From: Silvimonas sp.
Lineage (GTDB): Bacteria; Pseudomonadota; Gammaproteobacteria; Burkholderiales; Chitinibacteraceae
Direction: 5' to 3'
DNA length: 10,558 nucleotides
NCBI GenBank assembly: GCA_030151005.1
Contig: JASLES010000496.1
Span: forward strand, 1-10,558
In this document: positions 1 to 5,399 of the stretch, one piece after another
Layout: every line of letters starts with the position of its first letter
Position numbering within the stretch: the first letter of the stretch is position 1
The notes under the pieces: generated by a model
Told to the model about the DNA's origin: nothing
The model's database searches: none
What the model saw: only the letters and a program-made list of their open reading frames with translations
Position numbers and translations under genes: made by a program

Positions 1-767
1 CCAACCGGGACATCCGCAGTGTATGTGTCGGTAAACAGCGGCTGGTCCAGGTGTTCCAGCAACAAAGGGTCGAGCTTGTTCAGGAAGGCCTTGCCTGGTA
101 CGCCGCCCCAACTTTCATGCCAGAGGGACTTGTGCCCGGCGCTACAACGACCACGTTTGAGTTGATCGGCGCGCGTGGTGCCACTCAACAGGGCTGGTAC
201 CCAGTCGGCCAGCTCCACCCAGCTGGTGGCTGCTTTGGCCACGGCCGGATCAGCGCGGGACACATGCAATGCCTTGGCCCAGAACCATTCAGAAGAGTAA
301 ATACCGCCAATGTAGCGCGTGTAATCCGGGTACAAACCGGCTGCACTGCCTTCACGTGCCAGCCTGGTAATGGCTTCAGCCTCGGCAATGGCGGTGTGGT
401 CTTTCCACAGTACGAACATGGCATTGGGGTTGTCGGCAAAGGCTGGCGTCAGAGCCAATACCTCGCCGGAAGCGTTGACTGGCGCGGGTGTAGAGCCGGT
501 GGTGTCCACGCCCAGACCCTTGATGCTATCTCGCTGGGCCGGGCTTAACTGGGCCACGACATTGCGTACCGCCGTCTGCATGGACTCGATGTAGTCGAGC
601 GGATGATGACGAAACTGATTGGCCGTCGGCACGCAAAATTCGCCTTTGCTCCAGCGCGGATAGTACGCAACGGCGGTGGCCAGTTCGGCCCCGGTGTGAC
701 AATCGACCGCCAGCGCGCGGACAGAGTCACTACCAAAGTCCAGACCTATGGATATATCTACTGACAT
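1..767 (-). CDS. araB: Ribulokinase AraB, N-terminal part (runs off the left edge)
   Basis: AraB phosphorylates L-ribulose to L-ribulose 5-phosphate with ATP, the second cytoplasmic step of L-arabinose catabolism. The reverse strand is open without interruption from an ATG at 767 to the window edge, giving 255 codons of a protein usually about 565 residues long. It begins MSVDISIGLDFGSDSVRA, the sugar-kinase phosphate-binding start typical of ribulokinases. Further in are FRHHPLDYIESM, GSTPAPVNASGEVLAL, NPNAMFVLWKDHTA, RYIGGIYSSEWFWAK, CSAGHKSLWHESWGG and LFTDTYTADVPVG. All follow E. coli AraB as I remember it, in order and in one frame. The catalytic Asp region lies beyond the window. The nearest AAGG ribosome-binding candidate is 11 bases from the ATG, rather far. 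The gene is divergent from araF and shares its control region. araA and araD are not visible; they may lie to the left. Confidence 0.95.
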   Translation of the reverse strand, partial: MSVDISIGLDFGSDSVRALAVDCHTGAELATAVAYYPRWSKGEFCVPTANQFRHHPLDYIESMQTAVRNVVAQLSPAQRDSIKGLGVDTTGSTPAPVNASGEVLALTPAFADNPNAMFVLWKDHTAIAEAEAITRLAREGSAAGLYPDYTRYIGGIYSSEWFWAKALHVSRADPAVAKAATSWVELADWVPALLSGTTRADQLKRGRCSAGHKSLWHESWGGVPGKAFLNKLDPLLLEHLDQPLFTDTYTADVPV

Positions 768-832
768 GAAGAAGTGCGCCTTTTCGGGTGGCTGTTCAGG
801 TTTTCCCGAAGAATAGGGCGCTGCGGCCAAGG

Positions 833-861
833 TCTATAAGGAGGCGCTGGTCAAGAATATG
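833..861 (-). promoter_or_regulatory. Possible araB promoter
   Basis: Read leftward, TATAGA (838-833) resembles a -10 box, and the position 17 bases upstream (861-856, CATATT) is a very poor -35. That -35 position overlaps an AraC-like TATGGA box at 858-863, which would fit an activator-dependent promoter. Transcription would start about 60 bases before the araB ATG. This is a weak sequence call supported mainly by its position. Confidence 0.3.
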
Positions 862-874
862 GACAAAACCCCTT
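858..874 (-). promoter_or_regulatory. Weak AraC half-site candidate (araB-proximal)
   Basis: The + strand reads TATGGA, 7 bases, CCTT. Against the inverse AraC pattern TATGGA-N7-GCTA this gives 6/6 in the first block and 2/4 in the second. It has the same orientation as the stronger sites at 930 and 955 and sits where AraC would contact polymerase at an araB promoter. It starts 41 bp before the next box (899). Confidence 0.35.
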
Positions 875-898
875 TGTGTGGTATCTGACCCAGTCCGG

Positions 899-915
899 CA
901 TGGACAAACCCGCAC
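899..915 (-). promoter_or_regulatory. Weak AraC half-site candidate (middle)
   Basis: The + strand reads CATGGA, 7 bases, GCAC. This matches 5/6 and 2/4 of TATGGA-N7-GCTA. The stretch ATGGACAAA-CCC is nearly a copy of the one at 859-870, so the two look like diverged direct repeats. It starts 31 bp, close to three helical turns, before the strong half-site at 930. Confidence 0.35.
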
Positions 916-929
916 TTTCTTGCCGAACA

Positions 930-946
930 TATGGATTAAGTCGCTA
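930..946 (-). promoter_or_regulatory. AraC half-site, full match to TAGC-N7-TCCATA
   Basis: The reverse strand reads TAGCGACTTAATCCATA. This equals the established AraC half-site pattern TAGC-N7-TCCATA at all ten defined positions. AraC itself is encoded in the window with conserved recognition helices, so cognate binding is a sound inference. The orientation points TAGC to TCCATA toward araB, as the E. coli araI1 site points toward araBAD. Confidence 0.75.
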
Positions 947-954
947 AACTGTAA

Positions 955-971
955 TTTGGACTAAGTCGCTA
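955..971 (-). promoter_or_regulatory. AraC half-site overlapping the araF -35 position
   Basis: The reverse strand reads TAGCGACTTAGTCCAAA, 9 of 10 defined positions of TAGC-N7-TCCATA. It is a near-exact direct repeat of the site at 930-946: the 15 bases from TGGA to GCTA differ at one position. The start-to-start distance is 25 bp, unlike the 21 bp of E. coli araI1/araI2. It covers 964-969, where the -35 element of the araF promoter should lie, as expected for direct contact with polymerase. Confidence 0.7.
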
Positions 972-992
972 CGAAAAACCCGGCCATATAAT
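964..992 (+). promoter_or_regulatory. Promoter of araFGH
   Basis: TATAAT at 987-992 is a perfect -10 hexamer. Seventeen bases upstream, 964-969 (AGTCGC) is a very poor -35, which suits a promoter that needs an activator, and this position lies inside an AraC half-site. Transcription would begin near 999 and leave a leader of about 134 nt before araF. No actual start site can be read from sequence alone. Confidence 0.6.
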
Positions 993-1132
993 CGCCACAA
1001 CTTCAGCCGGCAGTAAAAAAAGCGACTCTGTATCCGCATGTTTGCTGCATCGCACGGCTAAGTGGCTGGTATTTGTAAGTACGTTGTTCCAGGTACGACC
1101 TATAGCGAAACGCAAATATAACGGAGTCAGAT

Positions 1133-2110
1133 ATGAACAAAATGGTCAAATTGCTCACTTTGAGCTGTGTAATGTTCGGTGCAGTGGGCAGTGCGTACGC
1201 CGCAGAAAAACTGGGTTATCTGGTCAAGCAGCCGGAAGAGCCCTGGTTCCAGACTGAATGGGCATTTGCCGAGAAAGCCGGCAAGGATATGGGTTTCGAA
1301 GTCATCAAGATCGCCGTACCGGACGGCGAGAAAACCCTGAACGCCATCGACACCCTGGCTGCCAGCGGCGCCAAGGGCTTTGTGATCTGCACGCCTGATC
1401 CCAAACTGGGCCCGGCCATCATGGCCAAGGCCAACGCCCTGGGTCTGAAAGTGGTGACCGTGGACGATCAGTTCGTCAACGCCAAGGGTCAGCCGATGAC
1501 TGAAGTACCGCTGTTGATGATGGCCGCCTCCAAGGTGGGCGAGCGTCAAGGTCAAGAGCTGTACAAAGAAATGAAAAAGCGGAACTGGAACGTGAAGGAC
1601 ACCGGTGTGCTGGCCATTACTGCCAACGAACTGGATACCGCACGCCGCCGTACCGATGGCTCCATGAGCGCACTGAAGGCTGATGGCTTCCCGGCTGGCC
1701 AGATCTACACCGTACCGACCAAGTCCAACGACATCCCGGGTGCGCTGGATGCCGCCAACTCCATGCTGGTGCAACACCCGAATGTGAAGAACTGGCTGGT
1801 GATCGGCATGAACGACAACACCGTGCTGGGTGGCGTTCGCGCTACGGAAGGTCAGGGCTTCAAGGCTCCGAACGTGATCGGTGTGGGTATCAACGGCGTG
1901 GATGCCAAGAACGAACTGGGCAAGGCGCAAGCCACCGGTTTCTATGGCTCTTTGCTGCCTAGCCCGGACGTTCACGGCTATCAGTCCATCAAGATGCTGC
2001 ATGAGTGGGTTGCCAACGGTAAGGCACCGGCCAAGTTCACCGAAGTGAGCGATGTGGTGCTGATTACTCGCGACAACTACAAAGACGAGCTGAAGAAGAA
2101 GGGCCTGTAA
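1133..2110 (+). CDS. araF: L-arabinose-binding periplasmic protein AraF
   Basis: AraF is the high-affinity L-arabinose receptor of the AraFGH ABC importer. It is exported to the periplasm and delivers sugar to the AraH permease. The 325-residue precursor compares with 329 in E. coli. Residues 1-24 form a signal peptide: basic start MNKMVK, hydrophobic core, and likely cleavage near AYAA/EK. The mature part keeps E. coli AraF blocks almost unchanged: GYLVKQPEEPWFQTEWAF, VPDGEKTLNAID, VDDQFVNAKG, NELDTARRRTDGSM, VPTKSNDIPGA, NSMLVQHP, GVRATEGQGFKAP, YGSLLPSPDVHGY. These include sugar-contacting segments known from the E. coli structure. GGAG at 1123-1126 lies six bases before the ATG and fixes the start. 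It is the first gene of araFGH, and a stable hairpin follows directly after its stop. Confidence 0.96.
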   Translation: MNKMVKLLTLSCVMFGAVGSAYAAEKLGYLVKQPEEPWFQTEWAFAEKAGKDMGFEVIKIAVPDGEKTLNAIDTLAASGAKGFVICTPDPKLGPAIMAKANALGLKVVTVDDQFVNAKGQPMTEVPLLMMAASKVGERQGQELYKEMKKRNWNVKDTGVLAITANELDTARRRTDGSMSALKADGFPAGQIYTVPTKSNDIPGALDAANSMLVQHPNVKNWLVIGMNDNTVLGGVRATEGQGFKAPNVIGVGINGVDAKNELGKAQATGFYGSLLPSPDVHGYQSIKMLHEWVANGKAPAKFTEVSDVVLITRDNYKDELKKKGL

Positions 2111-2118
2111 GTCGATGT

Positions 2119-2165
2119 GGCCGCAGGGTGGATCCGGCACGAACTGCCAAATCCACCCTGCGGCC
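2119..2165. repeat. Intercistronic hairpin between araF and araG (dispersed-repeat copy)
   Basis: The arms 2119-2133 and 2151-2165 are perfectly complementary over 15 bp. Inside, GGCA (2136-2139) pairs with TGCC (2145-2148) after a small internal loop. No T-run follows directly, so this is not a classical terminator. Such hairpins after a binding-protein gene usually shield the upstream mRNA from 3' decay and raise the binding protein over its ATPase and permease; that role is inferred here. The element matches the one at 5144-5189 read in the opposite direction. Confidence 0.85.
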
Positions 2166-2224
2166 CGCATGACCTGGTCTTTTGTTACCCGGAGCAAACC
2201 AGATGGCGCGCTTCGGGTGACATG

Positions 2225-2244
2225 CATTTGATGACATTTGATGA
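2225..2244 (+). repeat. Tandem 10-bp repeat before araG
   Basis: CATTTGATGA occurs twice back to back (2225-2234 and 2235-2244). The second copy contains the upstream in-frame ATG at 2238 that competes with the preferred araG start at 2283. No function is evident. Confidence 0.6.
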
Positions 2245-2282
2245 GGCCGGGGATGTTGCCTGGCTTCTTGCGAGCAGCACGT

Positions 2283-3809
2283 ATGACTGAATCCGCAAAA
2301 CCGTATCTGGCGTTCAAGGGCATTGGCAAAGTGTTTCCTGGCGTGAAAGCGCTGCAGGACATCTCCTTTGGTTGCCAGCAAGGATCGGTGCATGCCCTGA
2401 TGGGCGAGAATGGCGCCGGCAAGTCCACGCTGCTGAAAATACTCTCGGGCATGTACCAGCCCAGCAGCGGCCAGATCGAGATTGACGGCGCGCCCGTCCA
2501 GTTCAACCACGCCCAGGATGCGCTCAAGGCCGGCGTGGCCATCATTTATCAGGAATTGCATCTGGCACCGGACATGACGGTGGCAGAGAACATCTATCTG
2601 GGCCAATTGCCGCACCGCTTTGGCGTGGTGGATCGCGCCGCGCTCTCGCGCATGGCCGCAGAAAAACTCAGCTATCTGGGTATGGATATCAGCCCGGAAA
2701 CCCCGTTGCGGCGTCTGTCGATTGCGCAATGGCAGATGGTGGAAATCGCCAAGGCGCTGACCCGCAATGCCCGCATCATTGCGTTTGATGAGCCTACCAG
2801 TTCGCTCTCTGCGCGCGAGATCGAACAACTCTTTCGGGTCATCAATGAGTTGAAGGCCGAAGGCCGCGTGATTTTGTACGTCTCGCACCGCATGGAAGAA
2901 ATCTTCCGCATGTGCGACGCCGTGACCGTGTTCAAGGACGGTCGCTATGTGAACACCTGGAACGATATGTCCACGGTCACGCACGACCAGTTGGTACAAG
3001 CCATGGTCGGTCGTGAACTGGGCGATATCTACGATTACCGCCCGCGTGAGCACGGCGAAGTGCGGCTGGATGTGCGTGATGTGCTGGCGCCCGGCCTGCG
3101 TGAGCCGGCCTCTTTGCAAGTACGCCGGGGCGAGATCGTCGGGTTGTTTGGTCTGGTGGGCGCGGGCCGGTCCGAGTTAATGAAAGCCATCTTTGGTGGC
3201 GCGCCCGTGTTTGCCGGGCAGGTGAGTGTGGATGGCCAGGTGCTGCGCATCCGCCGCCCGGGTGACGCCATTGCGGCCGGCATCATGCTGTGTCCGGAAG
3301 ACCGCAAGGCAGAAGGCATCGTGCCGGTGCATTCGGTGCGGGACAACATCAACATCAGCGCCCGGCGCCGTACGGTGAAGGGCGGTTGCCTCATTGACGA
3401 AAGCTGGGAACGCGCCAACGGCGCGAAGATGGTCAAGGAATTGAATGTCCGCACGCCATCTGACCAGCAACTGATCATGAACCTATCGGGTGGCAATCAG
3501 CAAAAGGCCATTCTGGGTCGCTGGTTGTCGGAAGACATGAAGGTCATGTTGCTGGACGAACCCACCCGTGGCATCGACGTGGGCGCCAAGCACGAAATTT
3601 ACCGCGTGATGTACGACCTGGCCGAACACGGGATTTCCATCCTGTTTGCATCCAGCGACCTGCCGGAGGCACTGGGCCTGGCAGACCGTGTGGTCATCAT
3701 GCGTGAGGGCCGTATCGTCGGCGAGTTGTTGCACGACGAAGCCACAGAACAAAAAGCGCTGGCACTGGCGATGTTGCGTCAGCCGGCCCAAACCGTCGAA
3801 GTGGCCTGA
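2283..3809 (+). CDS. araG: L-arabinose ABC importer ATP-binding protein AraG
   Basis: AraG is the double ATPase that powers L-arabinose import at the cytoplasmic face of AraH. From the ATG at 2283 it has 508 residues (E. coli 504). ATPase domain 1 shows Walker A GENGAGKS (41-48), Q-loop YQELHLAP, a signature region LSIAQWQMVEIAKAL, Walker B IIAFDEPTSSL (about 165-175) and H-loop YVSHRMEE. Domain 2 has the degenerate Walker A GLVGAGRSELM typical of sugar importers, signature LSGGNQQKAILGRWL (about 401-415) and Walker B MLLDEPTRGID (from about 422). Its H-loop position reads FASSDLPE without His, as in this family. An in-frame ATG at 2238 would add 15 residues absent from homologues. Neither start has a strong ribosome-binding site, so translation may be modest. 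The stop is 48 bp before araH. Confidence 0.93.
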   Translation: MTESAKPYLAFKGIGKVFPGVKALQDISFGCQQGSVHALMGENGAGKSTLLKILSGMYQPSSGQIEIDGAPVQFNHAQDALKAGVAIIYQELHLAPDMTVAENIYLGQLPHRFGVVDRAALSRMAAEKLSYLGMDISPETPLRRLSIAQWQMVEIAKALTRNARIIAFDEPTSSLSAREIEQLFRVINELKAEGRVILYVSHRMEEIFRMCDAVTVFKDGRYVNTWNDMSTVTHDQLVQAMVGRELGDIYDYRPREHGEVRLDVRDVLAPGLREPASLQVRRGEIVGLFGLVGAGRSELMKAIFGGAPVFAGQVSVDGQVLRIRRPGDAIAAGIMLCPEDRKAEGIVPVHSVRDNINISARRRTVKGGCLIDESWERANGAKMVKELNVRTPSDQQLIMNLSGGNQQKAILGRWLSEDMKVMLLDEPTRGIDVGAKHEIYRVMYDLAEHGISILFASSDLPEALGLADRVVIMREGRIVGELLHDEATEQKALALAMLRQPAQTVEVA

Positions 3810-3857
3810 TCGCACCGCCGGTTTATTCCCGCCATTTGCATTTGAAGGAAAGTTGAA

Positions 3858-4862
3858 ATGTCCAAAGCTACAGTTAACCCGGCGGTGGGTGTGCCGGAAA
3901 TCACCCTGGCCCCCGGGCGCTCGGCGTTTGCGCGTCTGTGGGACACCTACGGCATGCTGCTGGTGTTCCTCGTCTTGTTTATTGCCTGTTCCGCGCTGGT
4001 GCCCAATTTCTTGTCGTTCCAGAACATGCGTGGTCTGGGGCTAGCGGTCTCGCTGGCCGGGATGGTGGGCTGCGGCATGCTGTTTTGCCTGGCGGCCGGG
4101 GACTTTGACCTCTCTGTGGGCTCGGTCGTGGCGTGTGCCGGCGTGGCGTGTGCCACCGTCATCAACATGACCAACAGCGTCACCATGGGCGTACTGGCGG
4201 GCGTGGCGACGGGTCTGGTGTTTGGTTTTCTCAACGGCGTGATCGTGGCCTGGCTGGGCATTAACGCGCTGATCACCACGCTGGCCAGCATGCAGATTGC
4301 CCGCGGCATGGCGTACATCATCTCGGACGGCAAGGCCGTGGGCGTGTCGGAAGAGAGCTTCTTTGCGCTGGGTAACACCAACTGGTTTGGCCTGCCGGCA
4401 CCGGTCTGGATTACCGTGATCTGCTTTGCGGTATTCGGCTTTGTCATGCGTCGCACGCTGTTCGGCCGTAACACGCTGGCCATTGGCGGCAACGAACAAG
4501 CCGCGCGCCTGGCTGGCGTGAACGTGGTACGCAACAAGATCGCCATCTTTACGCTCTCTGGCGTGATTAGCGCCTTTGCCGGCGTGGTCCTGGCCTCCCG
4601 CATGACCTCTGGCCAGCCGATGACCTCGCTGGGTCTGGAACTGACCGTGATCTCCGCCTGCGTGCTGGGCGGCGTCTCGCTCAAGGGGGGCGTGGGCAAG
4701 ATCAGTTACGTGGTGGCCGGCGTGCTGATTCTGGGCACGGTGGAAAACGCCATGAACCTGTTGAATATCTCGCCCTTTGCGCAGTACGTCGTCCGTGGTC
4801 TGATTTTGCTGGCAGCGGTGATTTTTGACCGGTACAAACAAAAGAGCGCAACGCGGGTTTGA
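3858..4862 (+). CDS. araH: L-arabinose ABC importer permease AraH
   Basis: AraH is the inner-membrane channel of the arabinose importer and belongs to the ribose/xylose-type sugar permease family. The 334 residues are mostly hydrophobic, consistent with about eight to ten membrane spans. Segments shared with E. coli AraH include MVGCGMLFCLAAGDFDLSVG, LGINALITTLASMQIARG, MAYIISDGKAVG, GRNTLAIGGNEQAARLAGV, LASRMTSGQPMTSLG and VISACVLGGVSLKGG. The C-terminus LLAAVIFDRYKQK is nearly identical. AAGGAAAG ends several bases before the ATG at 3858 and is the best ribosome-binding site within araGH. It is the last gene of araFGH. The following 537 bp hold only repeats before araC. Confidence 0.95.
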   Translation: MSKATVNPAVGVPEITLAPGRSAFARLWDTYGMLLVFLVLFIACSALVPNFLSFQNMRGLGLAVSLAGMVGCGMLFCLAAGDFDLSVGSVVACAGVACATVINMTNSVTMGVLAGVATGLVFGFLNGVIVAWLGINALITTLASMQIARGMAYIISDGKAVGVSEESFFALGNTNWFGLPAPVWITVICFAVFGFVMRRTLFGRNTLAIGGNEQAARLAGVNVVRNKIAIFTLSGVISAFAGVVLASRMTSGQPMTSLGLELTVISACVLGGVSLKGGVGKISYVVAGVLILGTVENAMNLLNISPFAQYVVRGLILLAAVIFDRYKQKSATRV

Positions 4863-4876
4863 GCGTTCGTGGCTTG

Positions 4877-4894
4877 TGCTAGTGCTAGTGCTAG
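4877..4894 (+). repeat. Hexanucleotide tandem repeat (TGCTAG)x3
   Basis: Three exact copies of TGCTAG start 15 bases after the araH stop. Copy number could vary by slippage, but no reading frame depends on it. Confidence 0.8.
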
Positions 4895-4905
4895 TCACTG
4901 TTTTT

Positions 4906-4929
4906 GAAGTTGGGGTTGAAGTTGGGGTT
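4906..4929 (+). repeat. 12-bp tandem repeat (GAAGTTGGGGTT)x2
   Basis: Two exact adjacent copies of GAAGTTGGGGTT follow the hexamer array, and GATTTTCC comes next. This looks like a small variable-number repeat in the araH-araC gap and is not coding. Confidence 0.75.
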
Positions 4930-5040
4930 GATTTTCCTTCCCCATAAAAGCCAAGCGCCGAGGGCGTGGAGGGAGACCCCAGGCTCCCGACCAACCGAGG
5001 GAAGCCCGGAGGGCCGCCAGGCTGGGTCGCCTTTCTTTTG

Positions 5041-5074
5041 GTTACTTTTCTTTGGCGAGGCAAAGAAAAGTAAC
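5041..5074. repeat. 14-bp inverted repeat with 6-base loop
   Basis: GTTACTTTTCTTTG (5041-5054) and CAAAGAAAAGTAAC (5061-5074) are perfect complements around GCGAGG. I recognise this T-rich/A-rich palindrome as a type that recurs in intergenic DNA of various Proteobacteria. It is AT-rich and not followed by a U-tract, so a terminator role for araFGH is possible but not shown. Confidence 0.75.
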
Positions 5075-5107
5075 GTGGGCCCGGCACCCCGGGTATCAAA
5101 AACAACC

Positions 5108-5121
5108 GCGCCGTCAGGCGC
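5108..5121. repeat. Small hairpin GCGCC-gtca-GGCGC
   Basis: A 5-bp GC stem with a tetraloop lies 34 bases after the A/T palindrome. The same stem recurs at 5371-5383 with a 3-base loop. Both are probably parts of the repeat mosaic. Confidence 0.5.
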
Positions 5122-5143
5122 TAACAGGTTTTCAGGTTGTGCA

Positions 5144-5189
5144 GCCGTCACGGTGGATTGTCACTAACGCTCCGAATCCACCCTACGGC
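5144..5189. repeat. Dispersed palindromic repeat, second copy of the araF-araG hairpin family
   Basis: GGTGGATT (5152-5159) pairs with AATCCACC (5175-5182). Beyond a short bulge, GCCGT (5144-5148) pairs with ACGGC (5185-5189). Read on the reverse strand, the element aligns with 2119-2165: both show GGCCG-AGGGTGGAT, then a CGG-led loop, then AATCCACC. I see it as a genome-wide repeat family with two copies in this window. Confidence 0.75.
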
Positions 5190-5222
5190 CGGTAAAAAGG
5201 CCACCTGCGGCTGCCTGACTGG

Positions 5223-5242
5223 ATTCCGGCCTGCGCCGGAAT
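5223..5242. repeat. dRS3-like hairpin repeat, copy 1
   Basis: ATTCCGGC (5223-5230), loop CTGC, GCCGGAAT (5235-5242) form an 8-bp perfect stem within ACTGGATTCCGG...GGAATGACGA. This is the attcc-N-ggaat element known as dRS3 in Neisseria and seen widely in Proteobacteria. Confidence 0.8.
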
Positions 5243-5272
5243 GACGAAATAATGGATGGGGCAACGTTCCTG

Positions 5273-5284
5273 TCCTTGCAAGGA
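5273..5284. repeat. 12-bp perfect palindrome between the dRS3-like copies
   Basis: TCCTTGCAAGGA is its own reverse complement. It lies between the two dRS3-like repeats, flanked by TTCCTG and GGAATGC, and could be a decayed third copy. Confidence 0.5.
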
Positions 5285-5294
5285 ATGCAGCTGG

Positions 5295-5314
5295 ATTCCT
5301 GCTTGCGCAGGAAT
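5295..5314. repeat. dRS3-like hairpin repeat, copy 2
   Basis: ATTCCTGC (5295-5302), loop TTGC, GCAGGAAT (5307-5314) form an 8-bp perfect stem. It shares the CTGGATTCC...GGAATG frame with copy 1, starting 72 bp downstream in the same orientation. Several stem positions changed in both arms, so pairing is preserved. Confidence 0.8.
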
Positions 5315-5370
5315 GGCAAGGTAGAAGGCAAACAGCAGCTTCTTTGCCACCAAAGTATCAGCATCACACC

Positions 5371-5383
5371 GCGCCGAAGGCGC
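5371..5383. repeat. Hairpin GCGCC-gaa-GGCGC just before the araC ribosome-binding site
   Basis: A 5-bp GC stem with a 3-base loop ends 4 bases before the AAAAGG that probably serves as the araC ribosome-binding site (5388-5393). It could influence araC translation or simply be the edge of the repeat block. Confidence 0.5.
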
Positions 5384-5399
5384 AAACAAAAGGCTGCCC

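Noticed and set aside
51..548. 165-codon open frame on the + strand
   Set aside because: It is the antisense of araB, whose reverse-strand frame is continuous and matches ribulokinase throughout.
872..895. Possible CRP site (TGTGT-GGTATC-TGACC)
   Set aside because: Only about 7 of 10 core positions fit TGTGA-N6-TCACA and the second half is poor. CRP co-control is plausible from E. coli but not supported here.
2119..2165. Rho-independent terminator after araF
   Set aside because: The stem is strong, but no T-run follows the arm directly; the nearest, TCTTTT, starts more than 10 bases later. A full terminator would isolate araGH, which has no clear promoter of its own.
1127..2545. 472-codon open frame on the - strand opposite araF and the start of araG
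   Set aside because: It lies antisense to two strongly conserved genes, has a His/Gln-rich composition typical of high-GC shadow frames and shows no domain.
4930..5399. Insertion sequence or phage remnant
   Set aside because: No transposase or integrase fragment, and no terminal inverted repeats bounding a unit with target duplications, could be seen. The content is short palindromes only.
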